A stretch of DNA of 64,000 bases, taken from positions 98,196 to 162,195 of the forward strand of contig MEDY01000007.1 in assembly GCA_001724265.1 (NCBI GenBank), given 5' to 3'. The DNA is from Rhizaria sp. SCN 62-66. Its lineage: Eukaryota; Rhizaria, unplaced. Within the stretch, counting starts at the first letter, position 1, and every line of letters begins with the position of its first letter. The translations under genes and the position numbers were made by a program. Below are positions 21,901-33,320 of this stretch, piece by piece. The notes under the pieces are model-generated. The model saw only the letters and a list, made by a program, of their open reading frames with translations. It had not been told where the DNA came from and ran no database searches.

Positions 21901-22551
21901 TGTTGGCTGCGGAGAGAGCGGCGGCGCAGAGCGCGGCGCAGGCGGGCTCGAGCACGGCGACGCTGACAACGCGGTGTAAGTACCCCGACCCCTTAGCCAG
22001 TGGCGCGGACACGGCGGCGGCGGCGCGGACGGGCTCGCCCGCGGCGGCGGCGGCGGCGGCGGCGGCGGCCTCGGCCACGGCGGCCGCCTCGGCGGCGTCG
22101 GTGCCGGTGCGTGCCACGGCGAAGGCGGCGGGCAAGAACAGGGCCGACGCGCACGGGGAGGCTAAGGGGGTACTTAGAGGCGAGGGACAGGTGGCGGACA
22201 GACCGGCGGTGGCGCGGGACGGCGACGCGAAGCTGGTGATGTACGGGGCCGTGGCAGCAGTCAGCGAAGCAATAGACGCCTCGATACTAGTCTTAACACG
22301 GTCACTGTTGCTGTTGCTGTTGCTGGAGTAACGATTGAGAGTGGCAGCCGCGGCAGAGAGAGCGGCAGCGCGGGACGCCAAGCCGTTGTGCTTGAGGGTC
22401 AGTGCGGCCGCCGCAGTCACGGCAAGGGTGGGAGTCGTCTCGGCACTGGTGTAGAGCGCGATGCGGGAGATGACCGTAAGCAGACGTGACGCCTCGGCCG
22501 CGACGGACTTAGCAAGCGCAACCGCAACGGCGCTGACGCCAGTCTCCTTGC

Positions 22552-22626
<75 letters not shown>

Positions 22627-24856
22627 CGCCGCTCTGGGCACTGTGCAGCACTGCGGCAGCGGCGGCGGCGGCAGCGCGGGCCGCAGCCCCCGTCTCGGCC
22701 ACCACGGCGCCGTCCCGGCCGCGAGCGTCCGCGGCGGCGTCCGCGGCGGAGCCCGCGGCGGCGGCGACCGAGGCCCAGAGCAGGAGCCCGTGGTGGCGCA
22801 GCGGCAGCGCCAGCTCGGGCAGCACGACGCGGGAGCCGAACGCGAGCACAGCGCCGTGGGGCGCGTGGGCGACGCTTAGGGACGCGAGCAGGGCCGGGGA
22901 GGTCAGCGATAAGCCCCACGGGGTGGCGGGGCTGGCGACGCCGGCTAAGGGGGTACTTACATGGCGGGCGGTGTCGACGGGGGAGGATGACACGGTCGCG
23001 TTGGTGGCGTCAGTCGCAGTGCGAACCGCAATCTCCGTAGCGGGAGCAGTCGCAGTATTAACAGCGCTGTGAGCGGCAGGGAACGCGTGGGGGGACACGT
23101 GGGGGGACATGTGGCCGTCGGTCTCGACCGGGGTGTCGAAGCGGTACAAGCTCTCGTCAGAGTCGGTGTCGATGACGAAGTTGCGGAAACCTTCACGCTC
23201 ACTCGCGAGCACGACAGCTGCGTCCTTACTACTCTCAGTCGCAGTCTCGGTCTCGCTGCCACTTGTAGCGTCATAGTTGTCCATAGACCGCGTGGGGCTG
23301 AGATGAAGGCGGGAGAGGTCAGCGCTGGCCTGCGCGACGCGGGGGGGCACGGCCGAGACAGCGGCGCCGACACCGGCTACATTGTGACTGCGCGAGACGC
23401 TGTGGAGGAGCTCGAGCGCAGCGGCGACGGCGGCGGCGGTCGCGGACGACAGGAGGGCGTCGGCCTCGGCGCCCTTGACCACGCTCACAGCCGCCGTCGC
23501 AGCCGCGGTCGCGGCATTTGAACTGCTGACGTCGGCCTCGGCAGCGGCAGCGGCCACGGCGGCAGCGAGGTCTGACGAGAGACTGGTGAGCATCGTCACA
23601 GGCACCAGCGCCGCGGCCACAGCAGCGGCGGCGACGGAGCGGTGCGCATTGGCGGAGGGGCCGGTGGCGGGGAAGGGCAACGAGGAGTGCAAGGGCAGCG
23701 CGGCGGCGGAGATCGCGGTCAGAAACGACTCGAACGCAGCCATACTCGCAGGATACTCAGCATGCGTGGCATCATCATCACCCTCACGAGGTGTGTTCGG
23801 CAGAACGGGGCCGGAGAGCAGCACAGTGGCCTCGGACGGGGACGCGCTCACGACAGAGCCTACAGCCACGGCAGTCGCAGTCTGTGTCACACTGGTCAGC
23901 GCGGTGGCCAGAGCGACGAGGTCCCGTTCGGCGGCGGCGCGCTTCAGCCGCAGCAAATACAGCCGCGGGCGCGTGGCGGGGCGCTGGGACGCGCTGCGGA
24001 GGCCGCGCAGCAGCGCCAGCGGTGACGGCGACTGGGACTCGGACTGGGACTGTTCACGGTCGCTCCAGTAGCGCTCGAGCGCGATCACAGAGGGAGGCAA
24101 CTCTGATGTTACTGAGGCGGGGGCGGCGACGTAGCTTGCGTAGAGGTCGGCGACGGCGGCGGCGGCGCGGGCCGTGTCGGCCGCGGCGGCAACCGTGAGC
24201 TCGAGCAGCGAAGCGTGCGCGCCCAGAGGCAGGAACGAGGACGCGGGCAGCGAGTGGGCAGCCGTGGCAGTAGTGTTGGCAGCATGCGCACGGGCACTTG
24301 CGGGAGACGCTGTGGCTGTGGCAGCACTCTGGGGGTTGCCGTTGCTGCCGGGGACTGAGATTAGAGTGGCTGGGGGCAGGAACGAGGTGGCACGTAGACC
24401 AACACCTCCAACAGCCGTCGCAGACAGCTGCTGGGACCGGTGAAACTGCAACTGCGACAGAGAGTCAGACGAGGTGAAGATCGATGTCAGCCACGACAGC
24501 GACGACGTGCCAGCAACAGCAGTGGCCACCGAGTCCAATTCGGAGCCCGTGCCGGCCACGGAGTGCGTGGTGAACGTCAGCGACAGCAGCGCATAGTACA
24601 GCGAACCCGCCAAGACAACCGCGAGGGACACAAGCGCCAGCGAGCGCAGAGCGGCGAACACGCGCTGCCCGTCCCGGCCGTCGTCCGCGGCCTTATGCGC
24701 GGCATCGGGGGACTGGTGGGGCTTCAGAGGCCGCTGCTGCAGTCCCTGCGGCTGCGGGCTCTGCGGCTGAGCGGCGGAAGCAGCGACAGGAGAGGGCGGC
24801 GACTGCGATCCGGCCTGCGGATCAGCCGGGACGTGCAGGGACGCGGAGGGAGGCAT
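14880..24856 (-). CDS. Giant membrane-tethered subtilisin-like serine protease (S8)
   Basis: Exons 24856-20228 and 20072-14880 (phase 0; donor GTACGC, acceptor TTCAG) give about 3273 aa, ending in TAA. The start is the first ATG of the open frame. A cytosolic N-terminus of about 70 residues precedes a signal-anchor TM (about 70-92). Then comes a roughly 950-residue Ala/Ser-rich stretch containing 25 consecutive Asn (about 743-768). The catalytic domain has Asp near 1060 (GVADTGIDHDH), His near 1153 (YGHGTHVAGS), oxyanion Asn near 1255 (AAGNDG), a PA-like insert (GGCPFVIKVEYVSSLGAEAV) and Ser near 1523 (SSSGTSMAAPLVAGV), so the triad is complete. The second exon carries YGRLQLD, a Cys-rich EGF-like patch (CSRRGRCLRGSCHCG, about 2251), a PPC-like piece (DLYIVLTRTSSLGDPDVYI), a second TM (about 2825-2850) and a cytosolic tail with poly-Ala and poly-Gln. 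It should cleave proteins in the lumen or outside the cell; the substrate is unknown. Confidence 0.88.
15186..15222 (-). repeat. Poly-Gln codon tract
   Basis: A CTG/TTG run on the + strand, encoding about twelve Gln on the minus strand in the cytosolic tail of the giant subtilase. CAG and CAA codons are mixed. Confidence 0.8.
22552..22626 (-). repeat. Pure (AAC)25 trinucleotide tract, poly-Asn
   Basis: Twenty-five uninterrupted copies of one triplet (TGT/GTT on the + strand, AAC on the coding strand) encode 25 consecutive Asn in the linker between the signal anchor and the catalytic domain. A perfect tract of one codon is prone to length change, so alleles may differ. Confidence 0.95.
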
Positions 24857-25743
24857 TGGAGGCGGCGCAGAACCGGCGCGAAGGCGCTCAGATGTGCGGG
24901 TCACGGGCGGAACGGGCCAGTGCGCGCGGCAGAGCGCGGGGAACGCGGGGAGAGCGGCGGTGGAGAGTCGTTGGAAGGAAGGCTGGACGAGTTAAACGGG
25001 TATCGTGTACGCGTCTCTGCGGATCGAAAAAGAAGGCAGAGGCTATGTGAGACAAATATGTGGAAGTTTTGTGAGTGGAGTATCGGGATAGAGCGCGGAA
25101 ATCCATGAAAGTGGACAAGAAAGTGTTGTGGCGAACAAATGTGGAAACTAGACGATCCAAGCAGCAGCGTTTGGAGTGGTCGCGATCAGAAAGAAATGAC
25201 CTCGAATTCAGGCAACCATGATCGTCCTGACGCATAATAAATAAGACAGAGCAAATAGTTTTTCTCATCAATCTCCCCCACAGTCAAATGTAACGCCAGA
25301 TAGTGCACCAAAACCACAATGCATATCACTCAAGATGGCTGAACGAGTCGCTTTTGTCTGTCCTTCCAGCCACAAACAAACAGCCAGCCTGCCGGCCGGT
25401 TCGCAAAAATGGCACTGTGGCGGGCAATAGGAAGTGGGGAGCGCAGGACATCGCTATTTGCTCGCTCATTTATCGTCATAGCAGTATGGGCTTGTTTCTA
25501 TAGCATTAAACTGCACTGTAGTTGTCTTTACTCTATTTGTATCTTTCATCAAGCCCGCCTTGCCTGTCTAGTAGAAGGACTTCGACGCGCTTAGGAAGAC
25601 CACCATGTCCGTGGCGGTCCAGCCCCGGGCATTGCTCACTAGAAGCCCTAAACAAAACCTAACGACTCCAAGTCAAACACAGTATGTTAAATCTCACTCT
25701 GAATTACTCCGCCATGTTGCTCTTGCCCCGTTTCAGACTCGTC
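24857..25743. promoter_or_regulatory. Divergent promoter region, subtilase / NIP7
   Basis: 887 bp between divergent start codons. The part next to the subtilase is purine-rich on the + strand (pyrimidine-rich leader on its own strand), and the centre is AT-rich. A GCCGGCCGGTTCG patch lies near 25390. A probable 5'-UTR intron of NIP7 ends at TTTCAG about 7 bp before its ATG. The minus-strand frame of the subtilase stays open upstream of 24856 but contains no further ATG. Confidence 0.45.
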
Positions 25744-26286
25744 ATGCGCCCCCTGAGCGAGGAGGAGACGAAGAAGGTCTTCGAGAAGCTGACCAAGTAC
25801 ATCGGCCGCAACCTGCAGCTGCTGCTGGAGCGCAAGGACGGCAACTACGCCTTCCGTCTCCAGAAGGACCGCGTCTACTACATGTCCGAGGCCGTGCTCA
25901 AGATTGCCGTCGGCGTGCCCCGTGACAATCTGGTCTCTGCTGGCACGTGCTTCGGCAAGTTCACCCACTCCGGCCGCTTCCGCCTCAACATCACCGCGCT
26001 CGACTACATCGCGCAGTTCGCCAAGTACAAGATGTGGATCAAGCCCTCCGGTGAGATGAACTACCTCTACGGCAACAACGTTCTTAAGGCCCACCTGGGC
26101 CGCATCACCGAGAACACCCCCACGCACCAGGGCGTGGTCTTCTACACCATGGCCGACATCCCCGTCGGCTTCGGCGTCTCCGCGCAGAGCACGCTCGACT
26201 GCCGCAAGGTCGAGGCCACCGCCATCGTCGGCTTCCACCAGACCGACATCGGCGAGTATCTCCGTATCGAAGAGAACCTCACCTAA
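25744..26286 (+). CDS. NIP7: 60S ribosome biogenesis factor NIP7
   Basis: A single coding exon of 180 aa, the same length as human NIP7; ends in TAA. The start is chosen at [16 protein letters not shown], which matches the conserved NIP7 N-terminus; the frame is open upstream, but that part is leader or 5' intron. The N-terminal domain (about 1-90) includes [12 protein letters not shown] and [11 protein letters not shown]. The C-terminal PUA domain (about 95-180) includes [37 protein letters not shown] and [18 protein letters not shown]7 binds pre-rRNA in the nucleolus and acts in late 27S processing and 60S maturation. It is the most conserved protein in the window and a good control for start, stop and codon use. 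Confidence 0.97.
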   Translation: MRPLSEEETKKVFEKLTKYIGRNLQLLLERKDGNYAFRLQKDRVYYMSEAVLKIAVGVPRDNLVSAGTCFGKFTHSGRFRLNITALDYIAQFAKYKMWIKPSGEMNYLYGNNVLKAHLGRITENTPTHQGVVFYTMADIPVGFGVSAQSTLDCRKVEATAIVGFHQTDIGEYLRIEENLT

Positions 26287-26725
26287 ATTCCGCGCTATCT
26301 CGTTGCAACATCAAAGCACGTCCTTGGCTGCTGTTGTTGCTTATGAAACGTAGTCAATGTTGTCTGTTTTTTTTATAAAAGAAGTAAAACACTTGTTGTG
26401 GTGTGATTATGATTATATTAATATGATGCGCTGTTAAATAGCCTAGCAAATCCTCCCTTTTTTTGTACGCATACATACATACACACACATTTATAAACAC
26501 AAAGGCTGGAGTAATGCGCAAATCGAGATTAAAAAAAGCACGAGACTGTATTGTACTTAATCAAACGATACTGGCCTCCTCAAAATCACACTTCATGTAC
26601 ATGACATAATAAATACGTTGCGGTATATCAAAACAAAACTCACTCACACAGAAACATACATCACTCGTCCTCAGTCAACTCTGACTTCGCAGTCGCAGTC
26701 GATCAGCTAAGTGCACGCCTCGCGC
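26287..26725. other. Convergent 3' spacer
   Basis: 439 bp, AT-rich, between the ends of NIP7 and the decarboxylase. It holds T-runs and a CATACATACATACACACACA-type simple repeat near 26470. No gene seen. Confidence 0.5.
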
Positions 26726-28442
26726 TCACGCGGTCTTGGTCATGAAGAACTCGACGGTCTCCTCGACCGTGGCGGCGGGGCGGATGAGCTCGAGCTTGAT
26801 CTCGGCCTCCTCGTCCACGGTCCCGTCGGCCTTGAAGGTCTCGGTGAAGCAGTAGAGCGCGGGAGCTTGACGGCAGTTGTAGTACGACCACGCCGAGTGG
26901 AAGTACGCGCCTGTGTCGTGGAACAGCACCAAGTCGCCCTGCTGCGCAGGCGGCAGCGGGCGCTGCGAGGGCGCAATGACGTCGTCGATGCAGCAGGGGC
27001 CTGCGACATCGGCCGGCAGCAGGAGCTCCGTGCTGTCATCGGCGGGCGGGAACGGGGAGCCGTCGGCGCGCAGGGCCGTCACGCGCAGCGGCCAGACCTC
27101 GGGCTTGTACACCGTGCGGACTGCGATGTCGGCGCCCGCGTGCTGGAGCAGGACGCGGCGCCCGCCCGCCTGCTTGACGTACTCGACGCGGCTCGCGATG
27201 AAGCCCTGCTTCGCCAAGTACCGACGGCCCTGCTCAGTGATAACGTTGTACTCGCCCGTAAAGAGCGCGGGGCACGACGCGCGCAGCTCGGCGGCCCAGT
27301 CGGCGAACGCGGGCGTGTTTTCCTCGCTGGCGAAGTTGACTGGCAGACCACCGCCGATGTCCACGGTCGCGATCTGCTTCGCCAGGCCGCGGGCGACCGC
27401 GGAGGCGTTGACCTCGGCGGCAAACGACAGCATAATCTCGATGGCCGACGCGAGCTGGCGCAGCGAGTAGGTCTGGGAGCCCGCGTGCACGTGCATGCAG
27501 TTGAGCCAGGGGCGCGCGGCGTAAGCGGCGAGCACTTCGGCGCGCAGCTCGGTCGCGGGGACGCCGAACTTGGACCAAGGCTTAGAGACCGAGTGGGTGA
27601 CAATGGCGCCCGCACCGATCTGCGTGTTGAGGCGGATGCCGATGAGGGAGGTGGGCAGCGCGCCGTCGTGGCGGGACTGGTAGTCGGCCACGGCCTTGTC
27701 GACGCGCTCGAGCTCCTAGATATGACGAGATATAACACAGCAAAAAGAAGATGTTAGGACGTAAAAACACAATAAAAAAGTTATTTGTTGATTATAATCA
27801 AAGGCGCGGAAATAAAATAGGATGATGTAAGTATTTAAAAGCAGTATCATTGTTATTGATAGAAGAACGCACCTGGAGGTTGTCGATGGTGAGGCCAACG
27901 CCCCACTCGAGGGCCTGCGCAATCTCGCGGTGGGTCTTGGCGGGCGAGTCGAGCATAATCTTCTTCGGGTCGGGCTGTCCGCGGCGGGCCATGACGAGCT
28001 CGCCCAGCGACGCGGCCTCCGAGCCCGCGCCCGCGGCGGCGCCCGCCTGGATGATCCGCAGCAGCGGGTTCGCCTTGGTCGCCACCGTGTGCAGGAAGTG
28101 CGCCGGGAAGGCGTCCTGGGCCTCCTTAATCTGCGCCTGGAACTCGGTGAGGCTCCAAATCATGGCCAGTGGGGAGTCCTCGGTGAAGATGCCCTGCTTG
28201 ACGGCGGCGCGCATCGCACGCAGCTTCCAGGGGGCGCAGTCGTTGGGGCCTGCACCGTGCTCGTACGCGATGGGGACACCAGTCGGGATGACCGTGGCGG
28301 AAGCGGAGGATAAGGAACAGGACATGGCCGCTGCGGAAAACGGGGCCACATGACGGGAGCGCAAGAGGAGCGGGCGCAGGGACGCAGACGCGGTCGATGA
28401 TGACGCCAGAGAAGGCAGCGAACGGAGGCACGTACGAAGCAT
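26726..28442 (-). CDS. Fold-III PLP decarboxylase, DapDC/ODC family, organelle presequence
   Basis: Exons 28442-27873 and 27715-26726 (phase 0; donor GTGCGT, acceptor TCTAG) give 519 aa, ending in TGA. Residues 1-40 are rich in Arg, Ser, Ala and Leu without acids (MLRTCLRSLPSLASSSTASA), typical of a mitochondrial or plastid presequence. The TIM barrel carries the PLP lysine at about 123 (ATKANP), GSEAASLGEL, the His at 267 (HVHAGSQT), the phosphate-binding DIGGGLP (309-315) and EQGRR (351). The C-terminal beta domain has GPCCIDDVI (429-437) and GAYFHSAWSYYN (459-470), the latter closest to diaminopimelate decarboxylase. The usual CES(x)D catalytic box of DapDC reads CIDD, so the Glu is replaced. 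Substrate could be meso-DAP (lysine synthesis) or another basic amino acid; the family call is firm, the substrate is not. Confidence 0.85.
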
Positions 28443-28950
28443 CGGATATACGCGTGCAGAAGAGCAGTGGAGTTATGCAAAGAAGTGGATAGCAAACGTG
28501 AGCCACTTACACACGATCGCAGAAAAGAGCACCGAAAAACAACAGTCTGGTACCACTCAAAAAGGTGGTTGAAAGTTGCGTTTTCGCTCGTCGTCGTCGG
28601 GTTGTCGGTCTTCGGTCGGTCTGGTTCTCAAAAATTTGTTCGACCGGTCAGCTGAGAGGAGACAACTTTCCACTCTTGGCAGGTCAATCATGCTCTTGAA
28701 CAATACCAGAAGGGCTATGGTAAACTTACTATTTTTTTATTAGTTGTTTCTGATTTATGCCAAAACGACCATCCTTCCTGACGGACTTATCCCTTACAAA
28801 TCCCTCCTTCTTTGTCTCCTTCCTCTGCCTCTGCAGTGTGTGGCACCTTCGTGTGTCTTTGTGAGTGCAAGGCCCCTTCCCTTTTCCTCTCGCTCGCGTG
28901 TTACCCCGCCCGTGCGACGGCTTTTGGTTGTCCCTTTCCTCTACACAACA
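28443..28950. promoter_or_regulatory. Divergent promoter region with CGGTCG motifs
   Basis: 508 bp between divergent start codons. Its centre holds a cluster of the recurrent motif: TCGGTCTTCGGTCGGTCTGG at about 28605-28624 and GTTCGACCGGTC at about 28639-28650. Bases 28790-28950 are strongly pyrimidine-rich on the + strand and are likely the leader of the downstream + gene. Confidence 0.45.
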
Positions 28951-30558
28951 ATGCTCCCTCCACAGCCGCATCCTCGCGGTTGTGCAGGCTCCTTCGCCCT
29001 CAACCAGCAAAGGAGTCAGAGCACTGGTCACTCCACCAACAGGAAGGCCAGCAGCGCCAGCTCCTTCGCGATCGTTTACCTCGCCCTGCTCGTTCTGCTT
29101 GCGCTTGTCTCCGGCGCGTCCGCGTTGTTCCCCGCCTCCACCGTCGCGATCCCGCTCTCCGTAGCGGAGCAAGAGGCTGACCTGGCCGCCGAGCTGCGCC
29201 GCCTGCCCGCCGCGACCCCCGCCGTGCTCGCCACCGCCTCCGCCGTCCTCGCGCACGGCAACGGTGACGCGGCAGAGCGGCGCAGTGCCGCGGCGCCGAC
29301 GCGAGAGGCGATGCTGCACCAGTGGAGCTCGTTCTTGCTGGAGAGTCTTGCGGTCGCGCGCCGGTCGCCGAGCAAGCCCAAGACGGTGAGCAACAACTTC
29401 GTCAACAAGAACAACAACTACAAGCAGAAGAAGGCCGCCGCCGTCAAGAACATTAATGCCGCGCTGAACAACAACATGTTTCCGCCTATTTCCGGTCACT
29501 TCCAGCCCCGCAAGTGGGCGTTTTCGTCATCCTCGGTCACGCCCCACCCGCCGTCGCGGCTGTCGGCGACACAGAATAGCAACATCTACAACTACGACGC
29601 CAACAAGCTCTCCGCGCGGTACAAGGAACGCGAGCAGGGCCTCCCGCCCTCGTTCTTGTCCACGCAGTCCACCGCGGGCGCCCCGAAGACCATAGACTCG
29701 AGCAACCCCAGTCTGCCGGACAACGAGATCCCTGCGGGCAGCACGACACCGCCGCCCGGCGGCTCGCAGGCGCCCAAGCTCACTGAGGGCGACCAGGCGC
29801 CCACAGCCAGCGTTGGCAACGGCGTGGGGCAGTTTGCGGAAGCCGAGGGCGCGATGCCGCCGCTTGGCTACTTCATGCAGGTATGTTCTGACGCAATCAT
29901 AACCACTATTTGCGTCAATTAAATTCGATATTGACGTGCGGGACAGAAAATAATATGTTGATGTGTTCACTATGTGTATTTTCTGATTAGATTGCACTTT
30001 TTTATTCATATTACGTGATGGTGTGATTTATGTTGTGTCTTATGGTTCTTTGCTCACCCTCATCTTTTCTTCCCTTCGCTTTGGTGTCGCTGATTGACCT
30101 GACTTGTTTAGACGCCCGAGTGCGACGCGGCGATGCGCGTGTGGATGGAGCTGTGCGCGTTCGCCTCCCCTGAGGGCAAGAAGTCCCTCTACTGGCACGG
30201 CAAGAACGACACCCACTTCCCCCCGCGGCAGCCCAAGCTGGCGGAGCCGGCCGGCACGCCCATCGGCACGCCCGTCGCCGTCATCGACCCCAACACGGGC
30301 GAGGTCAAGCAGGCGGGCATCATGTCCACGGTCGAGGACCTCACCTCGGCCGAGTACATCGGCAACATGATCACCAACAACAACGCCGAGGCCGAGTTGG
30401 GCGAGAACTCATACGCCAAGCAGCAGGAGCGCCTCTTCAAGAACGGGACCATCGGCGCCAACGCGGGCAAGGACGGCGCCGCCGCGGGGGGCGCGGCTGC
30501 GGGCGGCTCTGATGCCGGCACCGGCGCCGGCGCTGGCGCTGGTGCTGGCAAGGGTTGA
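28951..30558 (+). CDS. Unknown protein with N-terminal signal anchor
   Basis: Exons 28951-29880 and 30112-30558 (phase 0; donor GTATGT, acceptor TTTAG) give 458 aa, ending in TGA. The start is the first true ATG after a pyrimidine-rich leader. Residues 1-30 are Ser/Gln/Arg-rich, then a hydrophobic stretch (about 36-56, FAIVYLALLVLLALVSGASA) acts as signal peptide or anchor. The middle is low complexity, with Asn/Lys-rich parts (VSNNFVNKNNNYKQKK) and Pro/Thr/Gly-rich parts. The second exon starts TPECDAAMRVWMELCAF, the only Cys-bearing and most family-like stretch, followed by a Gly/Ala tail. I do not recognise the family. It is probably secretory or membrane-attached; no catalytic motif is seen. 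Confidence 0.7.
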
Positions 30559-31019
30559 GACAAGGGTTGATGAATATGATAAGTTGTGTAGACGTGTGAG
30601 CGCTTTGGCTGGCGCGGTAGGGCCAGTCTTTCCTGTGGCATAAGCACAGAAATACAGACGTGTATCTTAGATAGCTCTTCATTTTATGTGGCATGTGGGA
30701 GCTTTCTTATCGTTATCTTGCATTCATAAGATGTATTCATATGATGTTACACATCATGTGAATCGTGTCGGTGTTGAAAATTTCTTTTGAGATGGCTACA
30801 TCAACCGGTCAGTGTAACTCAAATAAAACTGTGTATTAATAAATGAAGACCTTTCATGAGCTCGCCAAGAATCAGCATAGTTGGCCTGAAATGCAAGCGC
30901 ACGCATAAGCTGCTGGGTCTCAACACCAAGAGTTCGAAGCGTCGTCGTGGCCCTCTGGAGTCGTAAATAAGACGAAAGCCTTCGAGTTAAAGTACGAATC
31001 ATACATAATAGCTTGGCAC
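30559..31019. other. Convergent 3' spacer
   Basis: 461 bp, AT-rich, between convergent genes; AATAAA at about 30823. No gene seen. Confidence 0.5.
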
Positions 31020-33320
31020 TCAGAGCTTAACGTGCCTGTTGCCCCCCTGCGCACCGGCACCGGCGCCGGCGCCCGCACCAGCGCCACCGCCGCGGGGCTT
31101 GTTGTTGTTGCTGTTGCCGCCGTTGCCAGCGTAAGGCGCCGACGTCTGCGCGCGCCCCTGCTGCTGCTGCTGCTTACCACCACCGCCGCCGCCGCCGCTG
31201 CGCTGCTGCTGCTGTTGTCCGTGGCCGCCGCGCGCGCCCGGGCCCTGAAATCCGCCGCGGCCGCCCCTGCCGTTGTTGTTATTGTTGCCGCCGTTGTTGT
31301 TGCCGCGGTAGGACGCGTGTCCCATGCGTCCGTCCCTGCCCACAGTCACCCCCGCGGCGCCGCCGGCACCTCCGAGAGCGCCGGAGGCGGCGCGCAGGGC
31401 GGGGGTCGTGGCGCTGCCGCCGGCGCCGGCGTTAGCGGTGGCCATGGCCGTGGCCTGCTGAACGGGGTCCAGCGCGGCGACGCGGTCGCGGCTGAGACAC
31501 ACGCTGAGGCGCGCGTCGTTGCCTGCGGTGAGGAGAGGGCAGTCCGCGGAGGCGGAGGGCAGCCAGTCGACGGCGCGGACGAGCCCGCGGTGAGCGGTCG
31601 AGGGCGGGACCACCCACAGGGGGTGCACGCCCGAGGGGGAGAGGTTGCTCACACAGAGGGCGCCGCCCGAAGACGCTGTTGTCGGTATAAGATGAAACAA
31701 AACAAAGAAACATGCGATAAAGATTGTTTGATGAGTGAAGATCTGTGACGATTAACATGAATTCGTCATATTTAATTCATATTTAATTCCGTGAATGTGC
31801 TGTCAATATCAATTTGCGACGTACACATGACGACGCGCAGCACCTCGGCCTCCGCGTCGTATTGGCAGTCGACCACGACGGTCATGCGGTACTCGCAGGG
31901 CGCGATGGAGCGGTTCTGCGCGTCGACGAGCACGAGCCCAAGCCCGCCGTCGGCGGCGCCGGTTGAGACCACGGACACGGAGCTGGGCAGCGTGAGCGCC
32001 GCGGCCGACGAGTAGAAGGTCATGCCCTGGCCGCCGAGCGTGCCGGCGTCGTGCTAGCAGCAGGACGCCGCGACGACAACGCCGGCGGCGCCGGACGCGG
32101 AGAGCGTGTGCGCGTCGGCGGCCGCGGGGGAAGAGGAGGCGAGCAGCGAGTTGAGCTGCTCGGCGTCGGCCTCGGCGCCGGAGGGGAGCAGAGACGCGTG
32201 AACCGGGACGGGGTCGAAAGTCATGCCAGCATCGGAAGCTAAGCCGCTGTCGCTGGCGTCAGTGTCGGCGTCAACGAACTCGCGGTAGCTAAGATTGTGG
32301 GTGAGTGCAACAAAGTAACAGAAAATGAGAATATATTAATGTGAGCAATTTGAGCGAGTGACTGAGAGACGTGACAAAGATACAGCCTCAAAGCATAGAT
32401 GTTATAAAATAGAATATCAGTATAAATACGTACAATTCGTCGTTGTCGAACTTCGCGGTGGCACAAATGACGGCGTTGACGTCGTCCCTGATGGTGTTGA
32501 ACTGGCTCACCAGCTCGCACTCGTCGATGTTCCACAGCGTCACAGTCGAGGCCGGGGAAATGGCGTACAAAAACCCGTTATCGGGACCGAAAAAGCCCAT
32601 CTTGGCGACGGGCTGCTCAGTCGGGAGCGTGTTGTCGAGGCAATCGTCGAGCGAATCACCGTTGACCATCTGCTCTAAGTCGAAGCAGTTGATGAAGGTG
32701 TCCTCCGACCCCGTGAGCAGGTACCCGGGGCGCGCGGGGTGGAAGCGCACCTGCGTGACCTCGTCCGTGTGCACGTCGGTGCACTGCCCGACGGGGGCAC
32801 GCGGGTAACGCGTGTCGAACACGGCCACGGAGGGCTTGCCGCCGACCGCGAGCGCTGTGCCCAGCAGGTCGGCCGAGAAGAGCGGTTCGAAGGCCGGCAG
32901 ACGCGCCGTGAGCTGCGGGGCGGCCTCGCGCGTGCGCACATCCCACACGGCCGCCACGCCGTCGGCCGAGGCCGAGATGAGGAGGTTGTTGCCGTTGGGC
33001 GCGGGGTCGGGGTTGCCGCCATTGCTCCACACGAGGTCGTGGACTTGGTCGCCGTGCCCGCGCAGATCGCGGTCGAACGACAGCGAGTCCGTCGCGGCGT
33101 TAAACACGTACAGCTTGATCAGGTTGTCGGGCGTGGAGGACGTTGCGACGAGGCGGGAGGCCTGCGAGGCGGCGAGCGCGGCGGCGTAGGACGGGACGCC
33201 CGCGGTCACGGCCTCGGTCAGGGCGAGGGAGCACACGTTGGTGAGGTAGTTGTTGTTGAAGGAGGTCGTGATAGCCATCTTGGGCGCAAACGCGCCGAGA
33301 ATGGCGGCGGAGCTGCTCAT
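31020..33320 (-). CDS. WDR89: WDR89-like WD40 protein with RGG tail
   Basis: Exons 33320-32434, 32288-31825 and 31675-31020 (introns phase 2 then phase 1; donors GTACGT) give 668 aa if TAG at 32054-32056 is decoded; ends in TGA. The beta-propeller includes DNLIKLYVFN, ISASADGVAAVWDVRT, HTDEVTQVRFHPARPGYLLTGSEDTF (compare DDVTQVRFHP in human WDR89), VTLWNIDE and, in exon 3, HRGLVRAVDWLPS with LLTAGNDARLSVCL. Exon 2 holds a low-complexity loop with the TAG. The last 100 residues or so are Gly, Asn, Gln and Arg-rich (GRGGRGGFQ, GARGGHG), an RNA-binding type tail not typical of WDR89. The molecular role of WDR89 is poorly known; scaffold function is the default, and RNA contact through the tail is inferred. 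A short ATG-less leader precedes 33320. Confidence 0.82.
32054..32056 (-). other. In-frame TAG in WDR89
   Basis: The frame reads VVVAASCC, TAG, HDAGTLGGQGMTFYSS. Both sides fit the same phase, and exon junctions up- and downstream agree with it. The site is in a low-complexity propeller loop, so homology does not fix the residue, and a GC-rich unrecognised intron is harder to exclude than at the other sites. The base after TAG is C. Confidence 0.7.
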
